Source of the DNA: Marinomonas fungiae | Lineage (GTDB): Bacteria; Pseudomonadota; Gammaproteobacteria; Pseudomonadales; Marinomonadaceae | Assembly (NCBI RefSeq): GCF_001418205.1 | Contig: NZ_LIQF01000002.1 | Span: 1-64,000, forward strand | DNA: 64,000 nucleotides | Direction: 5' to 3' | Shown here: positions 1 to 6,615 of the stretch, in pieces | How the letters are laid out: every line of letters begins with the position of its first letter | Numbering within the stretch: the first letter of the stretch is position 1 | Made by a program: the position numbers and the translations under genes | Notes under the pieces: model-generated | Database searches by the model: none | Seen by the model: only the letters and a program-made list of their open reading frames with translations | What the model was told of the DNA's origin: nothing

Positions 1-332
1 TCGAAACCGCCAAAGCCAATGGCTTGATTGCCTATGATTATCTTGTGAAGCTGTTTGAAGAACTGCCGAAGCGGGAAAAGGGAGTGGATCTTGATGACTT
101 ATTACCATGGAACATCAAACTGACACACTGACAAATCACTCTCGCCGCCTCCATGCGGCTCAGGATCTTCCTGAAGAAAGGTAGAGCTCCCGTCCTTGGG
201 AGCTTAAACTATCCATAGCTCTCTACCTTAGACATACCATAAAGATATCAGTGTTGGATTGCATCACTTGAGTATCAGAAAGCTGTTTTAGGTCAAAAAA
301 TAGACTCAAGGTGTGGATGCCCAGACGCTTAC
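1..332 (+). mobile_element. IS66-family element, right end (left part outside window)
   Basis: The segment holds the 3' end of an IS66 transposase gene (stop at 131) followed by about 200 bp of non-coding DNA. It ends in GATGCCCAGACGCTTAC (316-332), whose reverse complement begins GTAAGCG, the terminal sequence typical of IS66-family inverted repeats. If 332 is the end, the next 8 bp (TAGTAATG, 333-340) should be one copy of the 8-bp target duplication usual for this family; the other copy lies outside the window. The element sits directly upstream of an integron attC site, so it probably interrupted a cassette. The boundary is inferred from the terminal motif alone. Confidence 0.6.
3..131 (+). 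CDS. IS66 family transposase, C-terminal fragment (cut by window start)
   Basis: An open frame from base 3 to a TGA at 129-131 encodes 42 residues: ETAKANGL...YDYLVKLFEELP...DLDDLLPWN. This is the characteristic C-terminal tail of IS66 transposases (IS66_C region with a D-x-LLPW motif). The rest of the gene is beyond the left edge, so completeness cannot be judged. It belongs to the IS whose right end is placed near 332. Confidence 0.75.
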   Translation, partial: ETAKANGLIAYDYLVKLFEELPKREKGVDLDDLLPWNIKLTH

Positions 333-390
333 TAGTAATGGGTATATTAGGTACATTAATATGGGCATATGGTGATATCCCATTTAAGTA

Positions 391-490
391 ACGTATAACA
401 AGCGCTTTAAACGGAACGTCAACAGTTGGCTATCGTTCGTTCCTCACAATTTTAGCCAACTATTACCGTCCGCTTAAGCGGGCGTTATAT
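391..490 (+). other. integron attC recombination site 1
   Basis: The site has the attC layout. The left arm starts with GTATAAC (393-399) and continues AAGCGCTTTAAACGG. The right arm ends CCGCTTAAGCGGGCGTTATAT, with the R' core GTTATAT at 484-490, and the two arms are imperfectly complementary. The middle forms its own perfect hairpin, AGTTGGCTA (422-430) with TAGCCAACT (454-462), as expected of a variable terminal structure. It resembles Vibrio/Marinomonas chromosomal-integron sites in style. The core orientation puts cassettes on the plus strand, so the gene at 518 begins the next cassette. Sequence 333-390 between the IS end and this site shows no gene I can support. Confidence 0.8.
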
Positions 491-517
491 GTTACAGAGA
501 GATTGAGGAAACCCTTT

Positions 518-1087
518 ATGCCAGCAGGAATTTGGCCACCAGCAATAGCGTTTTATATGCAATGCATCAGATTTCATTGCGAAGCTGCCATGCTCTCCAT
601 CGATTTTCTCGCTGACTTTGCCTCCATGACCAACGAGGCAGATGGAAATTACGAAATTGGTGGCGAGCAACAAGACGCAGTTTTAAACCATTTACAAAAT
701 ATATTCGTACACGCAGCAGCTATATCTAGGTATGCCTGGCCATCTAAAGCAGGTAAAGAGAATTTACACGCTAATCGAGGGTTAGAGTTAAAGCGACTCT
801 TAGAGCTTTCCGATGAAAGCCCTCTACGTGACAGAAACCTAAGGAATAAATTAGAGCACTTCGATGAGAATCTCGATACATACCTAAATAGCAAGCCAAT
901 TGTTGGCCATGTTATACCGGCATACGTGGGTGGCACCATCAATAGCCAAGGCGTGCCAGTACACCTGTTTAGAGCTTTCTACGTTGACACAGCAGTATTC
1001 GAAATACTCGGCCACAAATTTGAGGCACAGCCAATTGTCGATGAAATATGTCGTCTGCATAGTCGCTTCCATGCCAGCGCCATATAA
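518..1087 (+). CDS. integron-cassette protein with HEPN-like RNxxxH motif
   Basis: This is a 189-residue protein filling one cassette between two attC sites. The ATG at 518 is chosen because GAGGAAA (506-511) precedes it by six bases; a TTG at 503 is the only longer start. I do not recognise a named family. The chain looks helical, and residues 109-114 read RNKLEH, the R-N-x3-H pattern of HEPN ribonuclease active sites. The context (DRNLRNKLEHFDENLD) resembles other uncharacterised HEPN-like cassette proteins. HEPN proteins act in toxin-antitoxin, abortive infection and RNA-processing systems. That role here is inference from one motif. The stop codon lies inside the left arm of the following attC, as is common for cassette genes. 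Confidence 0.8.
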   Translation: MPAGIWPPAIAFYMQCIRFHCEAAMLSIDFLADFASMTNEADGNYEIGGEQQDAVLNHLQNIFVHAAAISRYAWPSKAGKENLHANRGLELKRLLELSDESPLRDRNLRNKLEHFDENLDTYLNSKPIVGHVIPAYVGGTINSQGVPVHLFRAFYVDTAVFEILGHKFEAQPIVDEICRLHSRFHASAI

Positions 1088-1157
1088 CAATTGGTTCAAA
1101 CCGTTCGCTTAGCTCACTGGGACGGGCTAAAGCCCGCCCTTTAACCAAACGTTAGAT
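1082..1157 (+). other. integron attC recombination site 2
   Basis: The left arm ATATAACAATTGGTTCAAAC (1082-1101) pairs with the right arm TTTAACCAAACGTTAGAT ending at 1157, core GTTAGAT at 1151-1157. The complement of the right arm reads ATCTAACGTTTGGTTAAA, matching the left arm with the few mismatches and unpaired bases typical of attC. A short central hairpin GGGCT-AAAG-CCC lies between. About 76 bp long. It closes the HEPN-like cassette and opens the next one. Confidence 0.85.
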
Positions 1158-1170
1158 TCAACGGAGAACT

Positions 1171-2589
1171 ATGCCAGTGAGGCGTGTTAGACATAAACCA
1201 GCATTAAATTCTCAATGTTTGTGTGGGTCAGGATTGAAATTCAAACGTTGTTGTTTCGGTGACAACGATGTTGCTTGTGGGAAAATGATCGACTCCGCTA
1301 GAGATTTGATAGTTAGGAAAGACTATCGAACTGCACTCAAACACGTTAGGCACGGAATTACCAATTATACAATTCTACATAAGACAAATACTGCACCTTA
1401 CATTAACAGTAAGAATGACGGTGTAATGTGGCTTTTAGATATTGATATTAAGGCTCTAGCCGAATTGACTGAATTCTTACTCGATTGTTATCGAGGCTTA
1501 AATGACTATCAATCATTTGAACATGACTTAGAAAGATTAAGAGGTAATATTTCTGATGTGCGCTGGCAAAGAAAAATCACGTACTTTCAGATCATAGCTT
1601 CGCTTGGTGATCATTGGTCTGAAAAAGTAGGGAAAAGGGAAGTGAAAAAGTTACTACCCTTAGATGAAGAGAGTGATACTGAAATTATCCAATTGTATCT
1701 TCATTTTTGCTCTGAGGAACTTACGTTTAAAAGAAATATAGATATCCTAGACAGGCTTGTTTCTCTAATCGAAAAGCCTTCGGAAAAACTTCAATATACT
1801 GTAGCCAAAGCTATAAAGTATCTTTGTATAGGAGACGAGTCAGAATCTGAGAAGTTAATTGAACAAGCTCTAAATGATTATGAATTGAAAGATTGGAGAA
1901 GTGATAACTCATATGGACACATGCAGCATGCGCGGGCAATAAGTTTATTAGCCGATCTACAGCATTCTGCCAAGTTAAAGGTGCAGTCAATTCAAGAGTT
2001 TGAATCTCTTTTAGAAAATCACTCCTGGACAGATTCAGGCATAGCCGATATACATTTTGAAATTGGGAAGTCTCTATTTCACATTAAGAAGTTTGAAGAG
2101 GCTATAGAGCAATACAGAAAGTCGTTAGAAATCCAGAAAACAGAAATAGTAAAGGTCTTCATGTCTCAAGCCAAGCTTGATTTAAATGATGAGGGGGCAA
2201 TCAGTACCATTAAGGAAGTAGAAGATAATCTTTCTGAATTATCTGAATCAGAACGGCTGGATTATATTTTCACCTATGCTGCTATTGGTATAGCGTTTAA
2301 ACAAAAAGACATGATCGAGAAATCTTTGGTTTACTTGAATGATATCTCTCCCTTAGCTCCGATTTTCGAGAAACATAAGTCAAAGTTAGTTTCAGAAATA
2401 TCAGTGTTATATAAAACTGGTGAACTCGAAGAAAAAAGTAATTTAATAAGTACATTAAAGAAACTTTTTAGTTTAACAACTAGGTACCTAATTTTACAGC
2501 CAAATATTGCTGGGCTAGGTGTGAATATTAACATGATGGCTGACGATTTAGTGTCAGAATCTAACAAGAAAAAGCAGTCGGACGCGTAA
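1171..2589 (+). CDS. integron-cassette SEC-C motif and TPR protein
   Basis: This 472-residue protein is large for a cassette product. Residues 16-28 give CxCx8CC (C16, C18, C27, C28), a complete SEC-C zinc-binding motif like that at the SecA C-terminus. The remainder is helical, with at least one clear tetratricopeptide repeat near residues 290-325 (FEIGKSLFHIKKFEEAIEQY) and probably degenerate neighbours before and after. No catalytic motif is visible. SEC-C modules are known to bind metal and partner proteins and occur fused to varied domains, so a partner-recognition role is plausible but unproven. The start at 1171 follows GGAGA in CAACGGAGAACT. The gene is noticeably AT-rich next to the core genes, consistent with cassette origin. 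A role in phage defence is possible but only inferred from context. Confidence 0.85.
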   Translation: MPVRRVRHKPALNSQCLCGSGLKFKRCCFGDNDVACGKMIDSARDLIVRKDYRTALKHVRHGITNYTILHKTNTAPYINSKNDGVMWLLDIDIKALAELTEFLLDCYRGLNDYQSFEHDLERLRGNISDVRWQRKITYFQIIASLGDHWSEKVGKREVKKLLPLDEESDTEIIQLYLHFCSEELTFKRNIDILDRLVSLIEKPSEKLQYTVAKAIKYLCIGDESESEKLIEQALNDYELKDWRSDNSYGHMQHARAISLLADLQHSAKLKVQSIQEFESLLENHSWTDSGIADIHFEIGKSLFHIKKFEEAIEQYRKSLEIQKTEIVKVFMSQAKLDLNDEGAISTIKEVEDNLSELSESERLDYIFTYAAIGIAFKQKDMIEKSLVYLNDISPLAPIFEKHKSKLVSEISVLYKTGELEEKSNLISTLKKLFSLTTRYLILQPNIAGLGVNINMMADDLVSESNKKKQSDA

Positions 2590-2615
2590 ACGCTCCGCTG
2601 TTTTGAGCGTTAGAT
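2583..2615 (+). other. collapsed attC-like site 3
   Basis: Immediately after the SEC-C gene, GCGTAAACGCTC (2584-2595) pairs with GAGCGTTAGAT (2605-2615). The stem AACGCTC/GAGCGTT has only nine or ten bases between its arms and ends in a GTTAGAT core. Real attC sites are normally at least about 55 bp, so this is either a minimal or a deleted site. A cassette-type ORF starts seven bases after it, which supports the reading. Confidence 0.45.
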
Positions 2616-2621
2616 GATTTT

Positions 2622-2741
2622 ATGAATATTTATCTCTTCGAAGGCATCGTTCACCCCGAAAGGGCACAGATTGGGCTGGAGTGTACGTTTCCTTTCACCC
2701 ATCTCATGTTAAACAAGACATCCACTTTAAAAAGTTGCTGA
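2622..2741 (+). pseudogene. truncated cassette ORF
   Basis: ATG at 2622 opens 39 codons beginning MNIYLFEGIVHPERAQIGLE. This reads like the N-terminus of a hypothetical protein I associate with integron cassettes, which is normally much longer. The frame closes at TGA 2739-2741 and the downstream sequence does not continue it, so I call it a decayed or truncated gene. The recognition is from memory of the family and is not secure. Confidence 0.45.
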
Positions 2742-2962
2742 GCATTCTTTTTTCACTAAGCCAAAAAATAAGCCAGCTCTAACCAGAACTGGCTTGTTCA
2801 TGGTCATTCAAGCTCTAAATTTCTACATTTCACTCGATTTTCCAAATGTTAGGCACACAAAATTCTGACCAGTTTCAGGCAATTAGGGTCAGATAAAAAT
2901 TACTAGAGTGTGGTGTTTGAGGCGTTATAGCACAGGAGCAGTCCCTTGCTCGGAAATTTCAA
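2742..2962 (+). other. non-coding cassette debris before the toxin-antitoxin pair
   Basis: No gene is supported here. The stretch holds a hairpin (AAGCCAG 2770-2776 with CTGGCTT 2789-2795) and an inverted repeat (TCTGACC 2864-2870 with GGTCAGA 2887-2893). It also holds two sequences resembling attC right-end cores, GTTAGGC at 2848-2854 and GTTATAG at 2924-2930 preceded by TTTGAGGC. Neither core has a convincing left arm, so these look like leftovers of deleted cassettes. Confidence 0.4.
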
Positions 2963-2992
2963 TTGGACTATTATTTGTACGTTATTTTGTAC
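2963..2992 (+). promoter_or_regulatory. candidate promoter and operator of the toxin-antitoxin operon
   Basis: TTGGAC (2963-2968) could serve as a -35 element with a 17-bp spacer to a poor -10 (TTTGTA, 2986-2991). TTGTAC occurs twice, at 2975-2980 and 2987-2992, twelve bases apart start to start. YefM-type antitoxins recognise TGTACA-like cores, so the repeats overlapping the putative -10 are sensible autorepression sites. This is inference from family knowledge. Confidence 0.35.
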
Positions 2993-3006
2993 TGTTGAGG
3001 TTCTTT

Positions 3007-3288
3007 ATGAATCGTATTCGTTTTGATCAAGATATTCAGCCGTTGTCTGAATTTCGTGCAGGTGTTGCTTCTTACATCAAACAAATCAATGAGACTCGCC
3101 GTCCATTGGTCATTACGCAGCATGGTAAAGGCGTTGCTGTGGTGCTGGATGTTGCTGAGTACGAAGCAATGCAAGAGAAGATTGAGTTGCTAGAAGAAAT
3201 GCGCACGGCGGAAGCTCAGTTAGCTTCAGGTCTTGGTGTTTCTAATGATGATGCACGTGCACAGGTTCTGGGGCGTATTAAGAAGTGA
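3007..3288 (+). CDS. type II antitoxin, Phd/YefM family
   Basis: A 93-residue antitoxin. The start is ATG 3007, which gives the usual MNRIRFDQDIQPLSEFRA beginning; TTGAGG stands seven bases upstream. A longer GTG start at 2908 would add 33 residues unlike the family. The N-terminal half is the Phd/YefM DNA-binding fold (SEFRAGVASYIKQINETRRPLVITQHGK, with the typical VITQxGKxVAVV strand and the LDVAEYEAMQE helix). The C-terminal tail neutralises the toxin in this family. It overlaps the toxin gene by four bases (GTGA), so they are translationally coupled. Its position at the end of a cassette array fits the role of such modules in stabilising integron arrays. Confidence 0.93.
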   Translation: MNRIRFDQDIQPLSEFRAGVASYIKQINETRRPLVITQHGKGVAVVLDVAEYEAMQEKIELLEEMRTAEAQLASGLGVSNDDARAQVLGRIKK

Positions 3289-3572
3289 AGGTAGTTTGGT
3301 CTCCGTTAGCTCTTGAAAAGCTCAGTGATGTTGCTGAGTTTATTTCTTTGGATAACCCATTAGCAGCGGAAAAGTGGGTCAACGAGGTTTTTGATAAAAC
3401 GGAGTTGCTTGGAAGTATGCCTGAAATGGGGCGATTGGTTCCTGAAATGCCCCATATGAACTACCGTGAAATCATCTTTGGTCACTACCGTATTATCTAT
3501 AGCTTAAGCCATGAAATTCGTGTGCTAACCGTGCGTAATTGTCGTCAAATATTGTCGCAAGATGATGTTTAA
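3285..3572 (+). CDS. type II toxin, RelE/ParE superfamily
   Basis: A 95-residue toxin starting with GTG at 3285 inside the antitoxin stop. The WSPLALEKLSDVAEFI opening, the PEMGRLVPE segment, the YREIIFGHYRIIYSL strand pair and the RVLTVRNCRQIL end are the standard layout of the RelE/ParE fold. Members either cleave mRNA on the ribosome or poison gyrase; sequence alone does not tell which, though a ParE-like subgroup is likely from the spacing. It is intact and paired with an intact antitoxin. The frame ends twelve bases before the duplicated secB segment, so the attC that should follow this cassette is missing. Confidence 0.92.
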   Translation: MKVVWSPLALEKLSDVAEFISLDNPLAAEKWVNEVFDKTELLGSMPEMGRLVPEMPHMNYREIIFGHYRIIYSLSHEIRVLTVRNCRQILSQDDV

Positions 3573-3590
3573 AGCTCGGTTTTCCCCATA

Positions 3591-3626
3591 AAAAAATCCG
3601 ATTAAGTCGCCTTAATCGGATTTTTC
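3591..3626. terminator. duplicated secB terminator (left copy)
   Basis: AATCCGATTAAG (3595-3606) pairs with CTTAATCGGATT (3611-3622) around a TCGC loop, with A-runs before and T-runs after, so it can work in both directions. Here it can stop transcription from the toxin-antitoxin operon on the plus strand. Identical in stem to 8491-8525. Confidence 0.85.
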
Positions 3627-3650
3627 ATTTAAACCTTAAAACAGTAGCGA

Positions 3651-3904
3651 TTACTGAGCGGTTTCAGTCGCTTTTTGTTGCTGTTGTAGGTTTTCTAGGT
3701 ACAGTGCATCGAAGTTGATCGGCGCTAGCATCACTGGGTTGAAGCTGCCTTTGGTGATCACAGAGTCGATGGTTTCACGTGCGTATGGGAACAGTGTGCC
3801 TGGGCAGAATGCACCAAGTGCGTGGTGTAGTTGACGCTCTTCGAAGCCAGCGATGGTGAATAGGCCACCTTGCTGACTTGAACTCGGTAAGCTGGCTCAC
3901 CGTC
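3651..3904 (-). pseudogene. secB: truncated secB duplicate
   Basis: Read on the minus strand, this carries the C-terminal half of SecB, ending at a stop at 3651-3653. It matches the intact gene at 8550-9008 base for base until about 3881, where a one-base deletion shifts the frame and similarity fades. There is no N-terminal half, start codon or ribosome site, so no SecB can be made from it. It marks a duplication boundary of the accessory block. Confidence 0.9.
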
Positions 3905-4169
3905 AAGCAGGCAATTGTTGGTGTGGGTGTCCGGATAAGCTCAAGACCTAAGACAGACCTGATTTAGGCGTCGCCCCCATCTAAAATTACTTTAGTGTTG
4001 TACGCTTCCGTACTCCACTAGCTGTGGCTGTTTGAAGCTGGTTTGAGCCGAGTGAATATCAAAAACAAATATCCCTTCGATCATAACCTGAGAGATTACG
4101 AACCTTTACATCGCTTTAAATTTGCCGCAGAGTGCAGCTCTAGGACAAATCAAGACAGGAGTCATTTAG
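3905..4169. other. unassigned intergenic DNA after the secB remnant
   Basis: I see no gene, attC or terminator that I can support between the end of the repeat and the start of the zinc-ribbon gene. A possible ribosome site (GACAGGAG, 4154-4161) belongs to the next gene. Confidence 0.4.
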
Positions 4170-4499
4170 ATGCAGGGTAATGAGCTTTACTTTTTTTTGG
4201 GCGTTGTAGTCGTTGTTTGGCTTTTCTTTTTTCTAAAAGGTAATAAACGTCCGCCCACCAATTACTTTATTTGTGCTCGTTGCAATAAGACGGAGCAGTA
4301 CTCAGCTCGCACCACGGAGGCGTGGCGCAGAGGGTTTAGCAAGCTATATTGTCAGGTCTGTCATAAGCAGTGGCTCAATAAGAATCCTGAACGTAAACAC
4401 GACAAGTCAGATAGTGGTCAAGGTGGATGTTTGGGCGTGTTGGTGGTGCTTTTGCTTATGCCGCCAACCATATTTGGGGCTATTTGGTACGTGTTCTAA
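4170..4499 (+). CDS. small membrane protein with zinc ribbon
   Basis: A 109-residue protein of unknown function. Residues 5-23 form a hydrophobic segment. A CARC...CQVC pair (CxxC near residues 36-39 and 62-65) makes a probable zinc ribbon facing one side of the membrane. A glycine-rich link leads to a second hydrophobic segment ending at the C-terminus. ATG 4170 is preceded by GACAGGAG at good distance. It is the first gene inside the block flanked by secB repeats. Sequence downstream (4497-4582) ends in GGGCGCTATATG, close to the right end of attC site 1, so it might once have been a cassette; that is weak. Confidence 0.65.
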   Translation: MQGNELYFFLGVVVVVWLFFFLKGNKRPPTNYFICARCNKTEQYSARTTEAWRRGFSKLYCQVCHKQWLNKNPERKHDKSDSGQGGCLGVLVVLLLMPPTIFGAIWYVF

Positions 4500-4606
4500 C
4501 TGTCCGTTAGGTTGCGTTCGAAATCTAAGCTATGCTCGAAATCCAAATGCGCTGACTTCGCTTCGTCAATGCTGGGCGCTATATGCTCTTAAAAGAAGGT
4601 AATAGG

Positions 4607-5755
4607 ATGAATGGAATCATTATCGGTGCGGGGATTGCTGGGCTTTCAACCGCGGTAGCTCTCAAATTAAAAGGGATTGATGTGGATGTTTATGAAGCAT
4701 CGACCGAGTTAAAAGCGATTGGCGCTGGAATTCTTGTACCACCCAATGCAATGGCTGTTTTGGCTCATTATGGTTTGGCTGATGAGGTGAAGTCTTGTGG
4801 CAAGGAATTAAACGCTCTTCAGGTTTCCAACTTTCGAGGGGAGCCCATTTCAACTACCCCATCCTCTTATGACAATAATCGGATGCCGTTCAAAACCGTG
4901 GCTGTCCACAGAGGGAAGCTGCAAGAGATATTGCTGCGCAAGGTTAGCAAAGAGCGTATTCATTTAGGCTATCAGTTCAGTGGTGTCGAGAGTGCGAATG
5001 ATGGTGTGCAGGTTTCTTTTGCAAATGAGCAACAGTGTACAGCGGAGTTTATGATAGGTGCCGATGGTTTAAGGTCAAAAGTAAGGCAGTTTGTGATGCC
5101 TGATGCGACACTGCGCAACGCTCAGCAGGTCTGTTGGAGAGGCGTGGCAAATATTCAGCTGCCTGATAGGTGGAATGCTCAGCTAACTGAGCTTTGGGGA
5201 AGCGGTACACGTTTTGGCTTTGTCCCTATTGGTCCGGATCAAGTGTATTGGTACGCGACAGTCACGACGAAACTTAGCCACGGTTTTGAGCTAGCTAGCG
5301 CCGCTGAAAGCTTGCGAAAAGTATTCTCTTCTTACATAAACTGTGTCAGCGACATCATTGAAAGCACGCCTCAAGATTTAATAATTGAGGGAAGTCTGTA
5401 TGACATTGAGCCTTTGAAACACTGGTTTTCAAAACGTGTGCTGCTTCTAGGGGATGCGGCTCATGCGATAACGCCCAATCTAGGTCAGGGTGGGGCGTTG
5501 GCCATTGAAGATTCCTATCAAATAGCTGAAAAACTGGTGCGCTATAGTGACCCAAGCATAGCGTTTTCTACGTTCCAAAAGGCTAGACAGTCTAGGGTAA
5601 ATAGAGTGTCGAACGCTTCATGGAAAATTGGGCAGGTTGCTAACTGGCGTTCTCCGCTTTTATGTAGCGCACGAAACCAGCTGTTAAGTAAGCTTTCACC
5701 GAGGATGGCGAAAAGCCAATCAGATTGGCTCTACCATTTTGAAGTAGGCGCTTAA
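4607..5755 (+). CDS. FAD-dependent monooxygenase (aromatic hydroxylase type)
   Basis: The 382-residue product has the class A flavoprotein monooxygenase pattern. The FAD Rossmann motif is at the N-terminus (IIGAGIAGLSTAVAL). A DG motif sits mid-chain (MIGADGLRSKVR), and the third FAD motif reads LLLGDAAHAITPNLGQGG around residue 285. These enzymes hydroxylate aromatic or related substrates with NAD(P)H and oxygen; salicylate hydroxylase and UbiH relatives are the nearest by style, but the substrate cannot be read. Start at 4607 rather than the upstream ATG at 4583, because AGAAGG lies just before it and the Rossmann strand should begin near the N-terminus. Its neighbours (DUF6653, TauE) give no clear pathway. 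Confidence 0.85.
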   Translation: MNGIIIGAGIAGLSTAVALKLKGIDVDVYEASTELKAIGAGILVPPNAMAVLAHYGLADEVKSCGKELNALQVSNFRGEPISTTPSSYDNNRMPFKTVAVHRGKLQEILLRKVSKERIHLGYQFSGVESANDGVQVSFANEQQCTAEFMIGADGLRSKVRQFVMPDATLRNAQQVCWRGVANIQLPDRWNAQLTELWGSGTRFGFVPIGPDQVYWYATVTTKLSHGFELASAAESLRKVFSSYINCVSDIIESTPQDLIIEGSLYDIEPLKHWFSKRVLLLGDAAHAITPNLGQGGALAIEDSYQIAEKLVRYSDPSIAFSTFQKARQSRVNRVSNASWKIGQVANWRSPLLCSARNQLLSKLSPRMAKSQSDWLYHFEVGA

Positions 5756-5856
5756 GATGGTCGACTTATTATGCCCCTAGTTCATTAGGATTAAAGGCCT
5801 AGTAAACATCAAAGCAAGTTGCTTAATCTTTAGGTGTCATACGATTAGGAGCAGAG

Positions 5857-6366
5857 ATGGACATTCTAAAATACGCTGAGAGGGCCATGTCAATGGATGA
5901 TGAGGTGTGGCGAAGGCATGCCAACCCTTGGAGCGTCTATACGCGTTTCTCGGTGTTGCCTTTACTCTCTTTGGCGTTCTGGTCTAGGGAGTGGATAGGG
6001 GGTTATTCGATCATTCCCGTTGTGCTTTCTTTGTGTTGGATATGGCTTAATCCGCGCTTCTTTAAAGCGCCAGACAATACTAACAATTGGGCGTCAATGG
6101 GGACATTTGGCGAACGAATTTATCTCAATCGTAAACATGAAAACATTCCCAAACATCATATCCATGTCTGTCGAACACTTCAGCAGCTATCGGCGATGGG
6201 GCTTCCCATCTTAATCTACGGGCTGTATGAATTAGATATCTGGGCTCTGCTGATCGGTAATTTTTGGGTCATGGTGTTTAAGGCGTGGTTTGTTGATCGT
6301 ATGGTCTGGCTATATCTTGATATGAGAAATACCCAGACCACCTTAAATCCGACTGAAGAAGCTTAG
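5857..6366 (+). CDS. DUF6653 family membrane protein
   Basis: A 169-residue protein with a short N-terminal amphipathic start, then W-rich segments. HANPWSVYTR leads into two hydrophobic stretches (about residues 32-65). A central loop contains NPRFFKAP and WGERIYLNR-like residues (FGERIYLNRK). Two further hydrophobic stretches follow (about 110-150). The HxNPxSVxTR opening and the NPR-FxxP motif suggest DUF6653, a family without known function. ATG 5857 follows AGGAGCAGAG. It stands 100 bp after the monooxygenase gene and could be cotranscribed with it. Confidence 0.7.
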   Translation: MDILKYAERAMSMDDEVWRRHANPWSVYTRFSVLPLLSLAFWSREWIGGYSIIPVVLSLCWIWLNPRFFKAPDNTNNWASMGTFGERIYLNRKHENIPKHHIHVCRTLQQLSAMGLPILIYGLYELDIWALLIGNFWVMVFKAWFVDRMVWLYLDMRNTQTTLNPTEEA

Positions 6367-6615
6367 CTTCAGCTAGATAGAGCCAGGTCTGAGGGCTGCC
6401 GTGCTCGCCGAATATCGTTAGTATCATGAGGTGACATCGCTCCGGCATATTCATGCGGTGCACCATTTAGTAGAACATTTGGATTGGCAGGCACCCGAGC
6501 ACATTTTATTCAGGTGTTTTCTGAACGGGCGATGGTCATGGTGCCTTGGTATTTGCTTGGGCCTGATAAACAGCCTTGAACGCCTAGTAAAGACCTTTGA
6601 GCTCGCAATTAGCTC

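Larger units (their letters stand above)
3584..3904. repeat. left copy of direct repeat containing secB 3' end
   Basis: Starting at CCCCATAAAA, this segment is nearly identical to 8484-8806 for about 300 bases: the terminator hairpin, the spacer and the last 75 or so codons of secB. Differences are one extra A in the A-run near 3590, loss of one A near 3882, and scattered changes after that. Similarity ends at GCTGGCTCACCG around 3904. The pair flanks a 4.6-kb block of accessory genes. Confidence 0.9.

Noticed and set aside
2908..3006. 33-residue N-terminal extension of the antitoxin
   Set aside because: It includes the likely promoter/operator and is unlike Phd/YefM starts; ATG 3007 has a ribosome site.
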